Shown here piece by piece: positions 33,143 through 41,361 of a stretch of DNA of 64,000 bases. The stretch lies in the NCBI GenBank assembly GCA_046328715.1, contig JAXLWB010000025.1, forward strand, positions 62,001 to 126,000, read 5' to 3'. The notes below the pieces were generated by a model. The model saw nothing but the letters and a program-made list of their open reading frames with translations. It was not told the origin of the DNA and ran no database searches. Position 1 is the stretch's first letter. Each line of letters starts with the position of its first letter. Made by a program: the position numbers and the translations under genes. The stretch is from JAXLWB01 sp046328715 (GTDB lineage Bacteria; Chloroflexota; Anaerolineae; Caldilineales; Caldilineaceae).

Positions 33143-33309
33143 CCGGGTGATACTGCTGGCGAATTCAAAAAAAGGGAATCAATTCCCCTTCTGACACCGA
33201 GAAGTCGCTTAGGCGACTGGGAAAACGCATCTAGTGCCTGAGGGCACTTCTCGGTGTCAGTAGCCGATTTTAATCGGGCAACGATTTCACCAGCAGTATC
33301 ACCCGGTCA
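33140..33309. mobile_element. 170-base structured element with perfect 20-base terminal inverted repeats
   Basis: Ends: TGACCGGGTGATACTGCTGG (33140-33159) and its exact complement (33290-33309). Inside, CTGACACCGAGAAGT (33191-33205) pairs perfectly with 33246-33260 and encloses two hairpins (33205-33216 and 33234-33247 regions). Two further small hairpins lie outside it. Both flanking convergent genes end in its repeats. It looks like a MITE or REP-type element and may serve as a two-way terminator. Confidence 0.7.
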
Positions 33310-34375
33310 CCCTGTCAAGATTCCCCTTGCGCACTATCATCCGCCCGTCCACACTGAGCGAGGCACCATGCAATGCAAAATCGTGATTGAGCGAGGATTC
33401 GTTCTGCCCACCCATGTAACGATTTTCACCAAGGGCAAGAAAGAGCGAACCGACAACGTGTTCATCAACAATAGTCCAGCCGATGGGCTGTTGCAAATGG
33501 GGGTTTAGTCCAATACCAATGTGGCTTATACGCCTTGTTTCCCCACTATAGCTGTCCAGCCAAGCGGCGATTTGCTCGGCACCATTCGCAGCCTCAATAT
33601 TTGTAATACGTCCCGCTTCAAAGTGGAAGAGCACCTGGGTTGCCTCGCCGACCTGAGGTAGATAGAGCGTGCCGTGCGTCTGATCTTCCAAGACGGTGGT
33701 GTAGACTGATGCAGCAGGCAGGTTACTCACAATCGTCTTGCGCTGACGATCCGCTTCATCGATCACACCATCGTCGCCATGCCAGTAGCGAGCGCCGTGA
33801 TCAAGGTGTAGTTCATACCCGTTGCCCGTGCCGATGACGATGTGATTGCCAGCAAGCATGGTCCGCACTTGTTCGATCAGCATCTGACTCTCACTGCCAC
33901 TGAACAGACAGGCGGCGAGGAGATGATCTTCTAGTTGCCGCAGCGGCATTCCAACCCGATCGGCCATCTGTTGGGTCGGTACGGCGACCACCAGGACCGG
34001 CAATTGGCGGCTGTCCTCAAGCCGTGAAAGCTCTTCATCCATGATCTGCCAGGCGGCCAAGGTATCCGGTGCGGCTAGGGCAAAGTTGGGAATGCCACCG
34101 CTCAGTCGAATCACCCGATCAGCCTCCCTCATCCAGCGTAAGCGATGATGGCTACTTTGCTGGACAGCCTCGGCGGAAGCCTCTGCCAGCCAGCGATTCA
34201 AGTAGACAGGCGACTGCGCATCGATCAGCGGGGTGGCACCTGCACAGTCAACGGCCAATAATACCTCACGCAACAACTCAGCGTGATCCATGTGATCTTG
34301 CACCAGGATCAACTCGCCTGGTTGCGCGTTGATTCCCTCGACAATCCGTTTTGCCAGAGCCGACCAAGACGCCAT
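33299..34375 (-). CDS. M29-like aminopeptidase family protein
   Basis: A 358-residue protein resembling thermophilic M29 aminopeptidases (AmpS/AmpT): N-terminal ELILVQDHMDHAELLREV, then NLPAASVYTTVLEDQTHGTLYLPQVG, HIGIGLNP, and the C-terminal metal-binding region DEHVVGSLFLALGENRYMGGQNESSLNHDFAL (Glu, His, Tyr and Asp positions). It would remove N-terminal residues from peptides with two metal ions. One expected acidic residue in the NLPxxE motif is not obvious, so activity is uncertain. It has a good GGAGAG ribosome site. Its stop (33301-33299) lies inside the terminal repeat of the element at 33140-33309. Confidence 0.72.
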   Translation of the reverse strand: MASWSALAKRIVEGINAQPGELILVQDHMDHAELLREVLLAVDCAGATPLIDAQSPVYLNRWLAEASAEAVQQSSHHRLRWMREADRVIRLSGGIPNFALAAPDTLAAWQIMDEELSRLEDSRQLPVLVVAVPTQQMADRVGMPLRQLEDHLLAACLFSGSESQMLIEQVRTMLAGNHIVIGTGNGYELHLDHGARYWHGDDGVIDEADRQRKTIVSNLPAASVYTTVLEDQTHGTLYLPQVGEATQVLFHFEAGRITNIEAANGAEQIAAWLDSYSGETRRISHIGIGLNPHLQQPIGWTIVDEHVVGSLFLALGENRYMGGQNESSLNHDFALHGASLSVDGRMIVRKGNLDRVTG

Positions 34376-34408
34376 AGGTTGTTTCTCTCCTTATAGATTT
34401 CTGGTATA

Positions 34409-34426
34409 CTGCATCGTATTATGCAG
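34409..34426. promoter_or_regulatory. Possible operator between divergent genes
   Basis: CTGCAT-N6-ATGCAG between the peptidase gene (start 34375) and the AAA/nuclease gene (start 34456). It partly overlaps a TATACT -10-like hexamer at 34405-34410. Confidence 0.35.
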
Positions 34427-34455
34427 AGTTAAAACGATAAATCAGTCTACAATCC

Positions 34456-36012
34456 ATGAGCCAAAAATTACTACCCATCGGCATCCCAACGTTTCGAGAC
34501 GTGATCGAAGGTGGGTATCTCTATATTGACAAAACAGAGTTAATCTACGAACTTGCAAGTAGTCCTAAAGGGATTTACTTTTTATCACGCCCGCGCCGCT
34601 TTGGCAAGAGTTTGTTGATTTCCACGCTCTCCGAACTATTCCAGGGCAATCGGGAGCTATTTCGTGACTTATGGATCGACTCAGCCGCATACGATTGGGA
34701 AGCTTACCCGGTACTGCATCTCGATTTCAATCTCTACCGCATTCATTCGGTGGCCGAGTTGGAAACCAGCGTGAAGTATTTCTTGAATCAAACTGCCGCC
34801 CAACATGGCCTGACATTGACCGACACCCTCTATTTTATTCAATTTGCCGAGTTACTCTCCGGTTTGGCCAAGAAATACGGCAAACGAGTTGTCGTGCTGA
34901 TTGATGAGTACGACAAGCCCTTGATTGATAACCTGAACAATCTCGAAGAGGCCAAACGCATTCGCGACTTTTTGAAAGGTTTCTACCGTGTATTGAAGAG
35001 TATGGACGCCCAGTTGCGCTTTCTTTTCCTGACTGGCATCAGCAAGTTTAGCAAGGTCGGTGTCTTTTCCGATCTCAACAACCTCTTTGACATCAGCATG
35101 TTGGACCGCTATGCCGCCTTACCCGGTACTACCCAAGCGGAAGTGGAGCACTACTTTGCCGACCGGATTGAAACGTTTGCTGCAAAGAAATCACTCTCAC
35201 GGGCTGAACTTTTGGCTCAGATTCGCCATTGGTATAATGGCTTTGCCTTTTCCAAAGCGACCCTTGGCACCTACAATCCGTTTTCCCTGCTGCAACTCTT
35301 TGAAACGGAAAGTTTTAGCAACTTTTGGTTTGAGAGTGGTACACCCATCTTTTTGGTCAATCTCATCGCCACCGGGAAATATACGGTTCAGGAGTTAACG
35401 CAACTCAAAGTCGAGGAGATCGCCTTTAGCACCTACGAGCTTGAAAATTTGGCGATTGTTCCACTGCTCTTCCAGACTGGCTACTTGACGATCAAAGGCT
35501 ATGACGAAAATCGCCGAGTCTATACCCTAGGTCATCCTAATTTTGAAGTGGAGAACGCTTTTCAAGTCTATTTGCTTGGAGCTTTTAGCCAGATTGAACC
35601 GAGTCTGAGCACCAGTTATCTATGGCAATTAATCGATGCATTGCATGATGCTAATCTAGCGACCTTTTTTGAAGTATTACACATCTTTGCCCAAATTCCC
35701 TATACAACTCAACTGCCTCGTGAAAAATACTACCAAAGCATCTTCTTTCTGCTCTTCAAATTGATCGGGCTGCGCGCTTCTGCCGAAGTGACGACCAATC
35801 AAGGGCGGATTGACGCAGTGATAGAAGTGGACAACGCCATCTATCTCTTTGAGTTTAAGCTCAATGGCAGCGCCGAGAATGCACTGGTGCAGATCAAAGA
35901 GACGCAATATTATCAGCAGTATCAAGGCAAAAATAAGCCGCTCCATCTCGTTGGCGTCAATTTTAGCATGCGCAAACGAGGTCTGAGCAACTGGAAGGAA
36001 GAAACCGTCTAA
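34456..36012 (+). CDS. AAA-ATPase-like protein with C-terminal PD-(D/E)XK nuclease domain
   Basis: A 518-residue protein of the widespread family annotated AAA-ATPase-like/DUF1703. The N-terminal part has GIPTFRDVIEGGYLYIDKT, a P-loop-like LSRPRRFGKSLLISTL (about 40-55), a Walker-B-like VVLIDEYDKPL (about 150) and LTGISKFSKVGVFSDLNNL. The C-terminal 100 residues carry the nuclease core GRIDAVIE...IYLFEFKL (Asp, then Glu-x-Lys) and a following Gln helix. The function of the family is unknown; these genes are often multicopy and found near mobile DNA. It is followed six bases later by the amidase gene, so the two may be co-transcribed. Confidence 0.9.
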   Translation: MSQKLLPIGIPTFRDVIEGGYLYIDKTELIYELASSPKGIYFLSRPRRFGKSLLISTLSELFQGNRELFRDLWIDSAAYDWEAYPVLHLDFNLYRIHSVAELETSVKYFLNQTAAQHGLTLTDTLYFIQFAELLSGLAKKYGKRVVVLIDEYDKPLIDNLNNLEEAKRIRDFLKGFYRVLKSMDAQLRFLFLTGISKFSKVGVFSDLNNLFDISMLDRYAALPGTTQAEVEHYFADRIETFAAKKSLSRAELLAQIRHWYNGFAFSKATLGTYNPFSLLQLFETESFSNFWFESGTPIFLVNLIATGKYTVQELTQLKVEEIAFSTYELENLAIVPLLFQTGYLTIKGYDENRRVYTLGHPNFEVENAFQVYLLGAFSQIEPSLSTSYLWQLIDALHDANLATFFEVLHIFAQIPYTTQLPREKYYQSIFFLLFKLIGLRASAEVTTNQGRIDAVIEVDNAIYLFEFKLNGSAENALVQIKETQYYQQYQGKNKPLHLVGVNFSMRKRGLSNWKEETV

Positions 36013-36017
36013 CGCCT

Positions 36018-37433
36018 ATGTCAAACCTTGCCTTTGCACCACTCACCGAGGTAGCCGAACAGATTCGTACTCGCTCCCTCTCGCCCGTCGCTGTGACACA
36101 ACAAATCTTGGATCGCATCGCCGCATTGGATAATCAACTGCACGCCTATGTCACTGTGCTCAAAGCCGAGGCACTCGAACAGGCCGCTGCGGCGGAAGCC
36201 GAAATCGCCGCCGGTCACTATCGAGGAACGCTGCATGGCATTCCTGTCGCGTTGAAGGATTTATGCTATACGAAAGACATTCCGACGACTTGCGGCTCGC
36301 AAATGCTGGCCAATTGGCGACCCGACCACGACGGCACGGTGGTACGCAAACTCAAAGAAGCAGGCGCAATTATCATCGGCAAGGTGCACCTGACCGAGTT
36401 TGCGCTGCGCTGGCACCATCCCTATCGCCCGATCCCGGTCAATCCCTGGGGCGAAAATCGCTGGCCGGGTGTCTCTTCCAGCGGGTCGGGCGTGGCAACC
36501 TTGACAGGACTTTGTTACGGGGCGATTGGAACAGACACCGGCGGCTCGATTCGCTTCCCTGCCGCAGCCAATGGCGTGGTCGGTTTGAAGCCTACCTATG
36601 GACGGGTGAGCCGTGCTGGCGTTTTTCCACTGGCCGGATCGCTCGACCACATTGGTCCACTCACCCGCTCGGTGGCGGATGCGGCAGCCATGTTACAGGC
36701 GATCGCAGGCGTCGATCCGCTCGATCCGACCTCCAGCCGTTTGCCCGTGCCTGCTTACTTGGCCGAATGTGGCAAGAGCATCGCCGGGATGCGATTGGGC
36801 GTGGATGAGAGCTACATCACGGATGGCGTCCACCCCGATGTGAGCGCAGCGGTCAAGGCGGCAATTGCAGTATTGGAAAAGCTGGGTGCGCAGATCGTGC
36901 CCGTCCATGTGCCGGAACCTGATCCAGCAGCGGCGTCACAAGCCTGGTATCTGCTCACCGGGGCTGATGCACTAGTGGCCCATGCCGACGCCGGTCTCTA
37001 CCCCGCCCGCGCTGCTGAGTATGGTCCCTTCCGCGAATTGTTAGAGAGTGCCGCCAGCAAGAGTGCCCAGGATTACGCCAAAGCCCACGCCATGCGCGAG
37101 GAGTTTGCCTTCCGCTTCAACGACATGTTTGACAAAATGGACCTGCTCGTCTGCCCCACCATGCCAACCACTGCACCGCTGATGGACGACAAGGGCAATG
37201 CCATCTTGAACCCAGCCTACGTGCGCACTCGTTACACCTATCCCTACAACTTCAGTCGCAACCCGACGCTGTCACTACCCTGCGGTTTTGATCGGGAAGG
37301 GCTGCCGATCAGTTTGCAATTTGTGGGCAAACATTTTGATGAGGCGGGGTTGTGTCGAGTAGGGGCTGCGTTTGAGCGGGCGACAAGTTGGCCTACAGCG
37401 ATTACGAAGAAGATGGAAGAACAATTCAAGTAG
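36018..37433 (+). CDS. Amidase-signature enzyme (GatA-like)
   Basis: A 471-residue amidase-signature protein. The catalytic Lys lies in HGIPVALKDL (about 80), the cis-Ser in GVSSSGSGVA (about 157) and the nucleophile Ser in IGTDTGGSIRFPAA (about 180), giving the Ser-cisSer-Lys triad. Length and order match GatA and stand-alone amidases; without gatB and gatC nearby a general amide hydrolase is more likely. The gene starts six bases after the AAA/nuclease gene. Confidence 0.9.
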   Translation: MSNLAFAPLTEVAEQIRTRSLSPVAVTQQILDRIAALDNQLHAYVTVLKAEALEQAAAAEAEIAAGHYRGTLHGIPVALKDLCYTKDIPTTCGSQMLANWRPDHDGTVVRKLKEAGAIIIGKVHLTEFALRWHHPYRPIPVNPWGENRWPGVSSSGSGVATLTGLCYGAIGTDTGGSIRFPAAANGVVGLKPTYGRVSRAGVFPLAGSLDHIGPLTRSVADAAAMLQAIAGVDPLDPTSSRLPVPAYLAECGKSIAGMRLGVDESYITDGVHPDVSAAVKAAIAVLEKLGAQIVPVHVPEPDPAAASQAWYLLTGADALVAHADAGLYPARAAEYGPFRELLESAASKSAQDYAKAHAMREEFAFRFNDMFDKMDLLVCPTMPTTAPLMDDKGNAILNPAYVRTRYTYPYNFSRNPTLSLPCGFDREGLPISLQFVGKHFDEAGLCRVGAAFERATSWPTAITKKMEEQFK

Positions 37434-37862
37434 GGTAACGATTTTTTTGTTTGCGTACGATGATGTTGTGGTGCAAAAGTCAACTCAACGCAACAGCTCA
37501 GCCACGACTAGGAGCGGACGCACCACGGACACCGAAGGGTGTTGCAATAGTGGTGTGTTAGGCGCGTTACCACGCTGCGTGTGAGCGATCTACCTAAATG
37601 GCAGGTACCGCTTGACTTCCGCGTCCGATCTGGCTTGCCTCACTCGCACATCCAGCACCTTGCACCGAAGCGGGTTGAAGAGGCAGGACAAATGTGCCAG
37701 GTTCTACCTCAAAATCAGCTAAGGACAGCGGAGCGATAGGACTCTCTCGGCGGCGTGAGATAATTCGCAATTGATAGGGTTTATGAACCACTGCGAGGTT
37801 GAACTCCAGATACCACGTGAGCGCAAGCATAGCAGGCTGTTGCATGTTCAGGGAGCAACATG
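37434..37862. other. Gap with two GTTAGGC motifs and a doubtful minus-strand frame
   Basis: GTTAGGC occurs at 37557-37563 and again next to the RidA stop, about 306 bases apart. Between them a minus-strand frame of 83 codons (37845-37594) has no ribosome site and no recognised motif. The layout recalls a gene cassette, but I could not find a convincing attC fold or an integrase. Confidence 0.3.
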
Positions 37863-38243
37863 TTAGGCTTCCGCAATCGCCGCAATCGAAACCTTCAACC
37901 CGGGGATCTTTGCAGGTAATTTAGCTCCCTGGCGAGCAGGAGGGTTTGATGGGAACCATCTCAGCCACTCCTCGTTCATGCCGGGGAAGTCGTCTTCGTC
38001 TGCTAGCACAACGGTCACGCTTACGATCTTGTCGATTGAGCTTCCAGCCTCCTCGAGGATTGCAGTGATGTTCGTCAGGCATTGACGGGTCTGCTCCTGA
38101 ATGGTTGTGCCCTTAATCTGGCCAGTGGCTGGATCATTTGGAGCTGTGCCGGAGACGAAGACAAGTCCCGCAGCTTTCACCGCTTGACTGTAGGCTGCAG
38201 GAGGTTTTGCGGCCTTGGGCGTAAACACGATCTGACGAGGCAT
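37863..38243 (-). CDS. RidA/YjgF-family protein
   Basis: A 126-residue protein of typical RidA length. Motifs: PPAAYSQAVKAAGLVFVSGTAP near the N-terminus, TRQCLTNITAILEEAGSSIDKIVSVTVVLADEDDFPGMNEEW, and PARQGAKLPAKIPGLKVSIAAIAEA at the end. Archetypal RidA has an Arg (PARxxV) that binds the 2-aminoacrylate/imine substrate; here PAR is present but the following residues differ, so it may be a RidA-like subgroup without deaminase activity. It has a strong AAGGAGAT ribosome site and a near-consensus promoter at 38398-38426. Confidence 0.85.
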   Translation of the reverse strand: MPRQIVFTPKAAKPPAAYSQAVKAAGLVFVSGTAPNDPATGQIKGTTIQEQTRQCLTNITAILEEAGSSIDKIVSVTVVLADEDDFPGMNEEWLRWFPSNPPARQGAKLPAKIPGLKVSIAAIAEA

Positions 38244-38397
38244 GGTATCTCCTTTTGTGTTGACAGCGTGGTCCGACACCGTCGAATGGTACGTCCGAAC
38301 GAGACTTATAACACTTCCGACTCAGCAGCCTTCGCACTTCGCAAATCCACTTTTATCACGCGTCTGCAAAAGCGATGAAGCACCGCTTCCGAATATG

Positions 38398-38426
38398 AGT
38401 ATACCGGAATGCCATAACTCTGTCAA
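38398..38426 (-). promoter_or_regulatory. Near-consensus sigma-70 promoter of the RidA gene
   Basis: On the minus strand TTGACA (38426-38421), exactly 17 bases, then TATACT (38403-38398). The leader to the ATG at 38243 is about 150 bases. Confidence 0.75.
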
Positions 38427-38768
38427 CGAAATTTGACATAATACAGGCCGACGCCCTCTGTAGTTCGTAGCGCCATTTCCGCTGCTTTATGCTCACCAGC
38501 ATAGAGGCGATGTGCAGATGATATTCATGTGGTTAGTGCGGTGTACATGCCGAAAGCGCCACCAATACACCTAGCGAAAACGCAACCCGCCACCGGGCCT
38601 GTGTCCGGAGCGTAAGCAGGACGCCCACAAAACCAGCCACAAAGCTTATTGGCTTTTCCACCTATCCAGCGGTACATGAACCTACATGGGCGCTACAGTG
38701 TAGGTTGAAGAGATGGGAGATCGGGAGATTAAGAGATTGTGTGTGACAAGGCTCCAATTCTCAAGCTC
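38427..38768. other. Gap with a short hydrophobic minus-strand frame and a hairpin
   Basis: A 42-codon minus-strand frame starting GTG at 38661 and ending TAA at 38533 encodes a two-segment hydrophobic peptide (FVAGFVGVLLTL...LGVLVALSAC) with no clear ribosome site; it may be a gene remnant. A hairpin (38727-38738 with 38763-38774) overlaps the end of the next gene. Confidence 0.3.
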
Positions 38769-40097
38769 TTAATCTTCTTTGTACTCTACCTTGACCACCC
38801 GCTCTTCTTCCATTGCCTGATCGGCGCAAAATCCAATCAGATGGCCGTTGACCGAATCATCGAGCGTGGTCGTGGAGATGGAAGGGGCTTCGCCACGCAC
38901 AACACGCAGAAAATCGGCCATTAGCCGCAGGTCGCCACCGCCGTGGCCGCCAAAGGCACCCGTCATATCTCCCACTAGGTTGAGATCAACGACTTCTTCG
39001 CTGTACTCACGACCAGGGCGAGGGTCGATGTAGCGGATGACAAAACGACTATCCTCAAGCGCACCCTGGATTTCACCCTTGGTGCCAATCAGATGGATCA
39101 GCCGAGACGGTTTGGCAGCGCCGCCCACCATGTTAAGCGTGGCTGTACAACCATCGGCAAACTCAATCGCCACGGATTGGTGATCGACCACGTCGTTGTC
39201 ACACTTCCAGACGCAGCGACCGTAGGGATTGTCGCCTTGCAGCGAGGCGATCTTTTCATCGAGGGTCAGTTGGGTGTAATGTTTGGTTGGCGCAAGCGCA
39301 TTGGGGGTACCATGTTGTAACACATCCCAGACGTAAAAGGCCCAGCGCTCCGGGTGGTCGATATAGTGTTTGCGCGCCGAGTAGAGACAATCAGCCTCAA
39401 TTGGGCAATCGACCAGGCAGCGAGTGCCCGCGTTGGCAGGTGCACGCTCGGGGCGGAATTGCAGATTGCTGCCAAAGCTGGCGACTTTCACGGGCGGGGT
39501 TCCGCTCTTCATCCAGGTGATCAGGTCGAGGTCATGACAGCACTTGGCCATCAGCATCGGTGAGAAACAGCGTCGTTTGCTGTTCCACTTGCCGCGCACA
39601 AAGGCTACGCCCATGTGATGATAGGAGACATGCTCAACGGCCTGGACGTTGAGCAGCTCGCCAATCGCGCCATCGATCACCTTTTGGCGGATGGCGGCAT
39701 AGAAGGGCGTAAAGCGCAAGACGTGGCAGATCACCACCTTACGTTGATAACGGCGGGCCGCTTCGACCAGTTGCCACATCTCCTCGGCATTGGTGGCAAA
39801 GGGTTTTTCGAGCAGCATATCGTAGCCCGCCGCCAACAGTGGCAAAGCGGTCGGCACATGTTGGTGATCCATCGTGCCGTTGATCACAAAGTCAGCGAAC
39901 TTGGGTTGGGCGGCCAAAGCTTCGGCAGAGCCAAAACAGCGGTCGACAGGCAGATCGTAGAGATCGGCAACTTCTTGGCGTCGCTCGGCAATCGGATCGG
40001 CCACGCCGACGATGCGCAATTGGTCAGGATGTTGCTGGGCGTAAGAGGCGTAGGTTAGGGCGCGGTGTCCAGCACCGACGATGATGGCTGTGAGCAT
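38769..40097 (-). CDS. Gfo/Idh/MocA-family oxidoreductase
   Basis: A 442-residue protein. The N-terminal Rossmann fold begins LTAIIVGAGHRALTYASYA. The family motif EKPFATNAEEMWQL (EKP, about residue 97) is followed by ICHVLRFTPFY. The C-terminal half holds the beta-sheet substrate domain and the CCHDLDL motif, where the catalytic region usually lies. Two clusters of Cys (RCLVDCPIEADC) could bind metal, as in some relatives. The family oxidises or epimerises sugars and inositols with NAD(P). The exact substrate is not visible; the gene is monocistronic. Confidence 0.9.
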   Translation of the reverse strand: MLTAIIVGAGHRALTYASYAQQHPDQLRIVGVADPIAERRQEVADLYDLPVDRCFGSAEALAAQPKFADFVINGTMDHQHVPTALPLLAAGYDMLLEKPFATNAEEMWQLVEAARRYQRKVVICHVLRFTPFYAAIRQKVIDGAIGELLNVQAVEHVSYHHMGVAFVRGKWNSKRRCFSPMLMAKCCHDLDLITWMKSGTPPVKVASFGSNLQFRPERAPANAGTRCLVDCPIEADCLYSARKHYIDHPERWAFYVWDVLQHGTPNALAPTKHYTQLTLDEKIASLQGDNPYGRCVWKCDNDVVDHQSVAIEFADGCTATLNMVGGAAKPSRLIHLIGTKGEIQGALEDSRFVIRYIDPRPGREYSEEVVDLNLVGDMTGAFGGHGGGDLRLMADFLRVVRGEAPSISTTTLDDSVNGHLIGFCADQAMEEERVVKVEYKED

Positions 40098-40154
40098 AGT
40101 TGAGAGCTGTGTTGTTTGAGGGGAATGTTGACGATATTAGTGCAACATGATAAT

Positions 40155-40175
40155 TTGTCACCAAAACAGTGACAA
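40155..40175. promoter_or_regulatory. Inverted repeat, likely HigA operator
   Basis: TTGTCAC and GTGACAA around a seven-base spacer, ending four bases before the higB start. HigA antitoxins repress their own operons through such palindromes. Confidence 0.55.
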
Positions 40176-40178
40176 GAC

Positions 40179-40471
40179 ATGCGAATTATTTCCCGCAAAG
40201 TATTATGCGAATTTGCGACAGATATTCAAATGCAGAACAACCTCTGGACTCCTGATATCGCTATGTCTTATCAGCCGACTGGCATAAACCCGCTGATGTG
40301 CGTCAAAGTTTTCGTACTGCTGATATTCTGCCAAACAATCGAGTTGTCTTCAATATTAGTGACAATCACTTCCGTTTAATTGTCAAGATTGAGTATGACC
40401 CGCAGATCGTCTATATACGTTTGATAGGAACCCATGCTGAGTATGATCGAATCGATACAGCAACTATCTGA
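40179..40471 (+). pseudogene. higB: Broken higB toxin gene (frameshift plus in-frame stop)
   Basis: The ATG at 40179 gives MRIISRKVLCEFA, a normal HigB start. The remainder is in another frame: from about 40217 DRYSNAEQPLDS, then a TGA at 40253-40255, then YRYVLSADWHKPADVRQSF...GTHAEYDRIDTATI to the stop at 40469-40471. The stop falls where HigB proteins normally have Trp in a DSWY/AWY motif. So a one-base loss around 40215-40219 and a TGG-to-TGA change inactivate the toxin, an mRNA interferase of the RelE/HigB fold. The antitoxin gene that overlaps its 3' end is intact. Confidence 0.8.
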
Positions 40472-40859
40472 ACCAATCACAATTTGTCCCATCAAAAATG
40501 AGGCAGACTATGAAAGTGCTCTTGAAGAAATCGACTCATTGATGAGCACCGTCAAGGCTGGCACTCCCGAACACGCACAACTGGAAATTCTCTCTCGTCT
40601 TGTTGAAGATTATGAAGAGATTCACTATCCAATGGGGACGCCAGATCCGATTGCAATGATTGAGTTTGTTTTGGAAGCACGTGGCTTGACTCGCAAAGAT
40701 CTAGAGCCGCTGATTGGACCCCGTCAGCGAGTGTGGGAAGTCATGGAAAAGCATCGCCGTCTCACCCTGCCGATGATTCGACGCTTAGATGCCGGATTGG
40801 GGATTCCTGCGTCTGTGTTAATAATACAACAGTACGATTTAAAGAAACAGGCCGCGTAG
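40434..40859 (+). CDS. higA: HigA-type antitoxin with XRE-like HTH
   Basis: A 141-residue protein with the length and sequence pattern of HigA antitoxins of the HigB-first arrangement. An N-terminal acidic helical part (NEADYESALEEIDSLM) is followed by a C-terminal HTH (LEARGLTRKDLEPLIGPRQRVWEVMEKHRRLTLPMIRRL). It starts inside the 3' end of the broken higB, as expected for the operon. It should repress from the palindrome at 40155-40175. With the toxin disrupted it may persist as a stand-alone repressor or as protection against other HigB toxins. Confidence 0.87.
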   Translation: MLSMIESIQQLSEPITICPIKNEADYESALEEIDSLMSTVKAGTPEHAQLEILSRLVEDYEEIHYPMGTPDPIAMIEFVLEARGLTRKDLEPLIGPRQRVWEVMEKHRRLTLPMIRRLDAGLGIPASVLIIQQYDLKKQAA

Positions 40860-40865
40860 TGAAAG

Positions 40866-41339
40866 ATGAATACGATAGAAATCTTCTGGCAGGGCTACCT
40901 TGCCACCTTACCCGCCGATCATCCCTATCGCTCCTGGCCTATACCACCCACTTTTGCCTTCGGCGACAATCCAGCCCTAGCCGACGAGTTGGCGCACCTG
41001 GTACTGGCCGGGATCAAAACCGCCACCTGTAGCTCGTTACAACACACCCAAATCGATGGCGATCACATCTTCCAGCCAGGCGAGTTGAGCATTGTGTTGA
41101 GCGGGAACGGCGCGCCTCTCTGCGTGGTTGAAACGGTGGAGAGCACCATCCGCCCATACAACGAGGTCGATGCCCAATTTGCCTATGAGGAAGGAGAAGA
41201 TGACCGCTCACTCGAAGCGTGGCGGGCAGGCCACTGGAAATTCTTCAGCCGAACACTTCCCTCCGTTGGACTAACACCAACGGAAGAGATGCCGTTGATT
41301 TGCGAGCGCTTTCGGGTCATTTTTGCAGCGCCACAGTAG
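40866..41339 (+). CDS. ASCH-domain protein
   Basis: A 157-residue protein with the ASCH fold signature: LVLAGIKTATCSS (G-x-K-T-A-T, about 46-58), then GELSIVLSGNGAPLCVVETVES, FAYEEGEDDRSLEAWRAGHWKFF (G-E-x-D-x-S-x-x-x-W) and a C-terminal ICERFRVIF strand. ASCH domains resemble PUA domains and are thought to bind or process RNA or modified nucleosides; some members hydrolyse N4-acetylcytidine. It begins seven bases after higA, so it is probably co-transcribed with the toxin-antitoxin remnant. Confidence 0.85.
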   Translation: MNTIEIFWQGYLATLPADHPYRSWPIPPTFAFGDNPALADELAHLVLAGIKTATCSSLQHTQIDGDHIFQPGELSIVLSGNGAPLCVVETVESTIRPYNEVDAQFAYEEGEDDRSLEAWRAGHWKFFSRTLPSVGLTPTEEMPLICERFRVIFAAPQ

Positions 41340-41361
41340 ATTCAACTCCACACATTCAACT

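Noticed and set aside
37483..37563. Possible attC site (GCCTAAC ... GTTGAGT, 81 bases on the minus strand)
   Set aside because: The outer boxes are not complementary and the inner fold is a simple hairpin, unlike an attC; no integrase seen.
37594..37845. An 83-codon minus-strand frame after the RidA gene
   Set aside because: No ribosome site and no recognised motif; kept only as part of the gap description.
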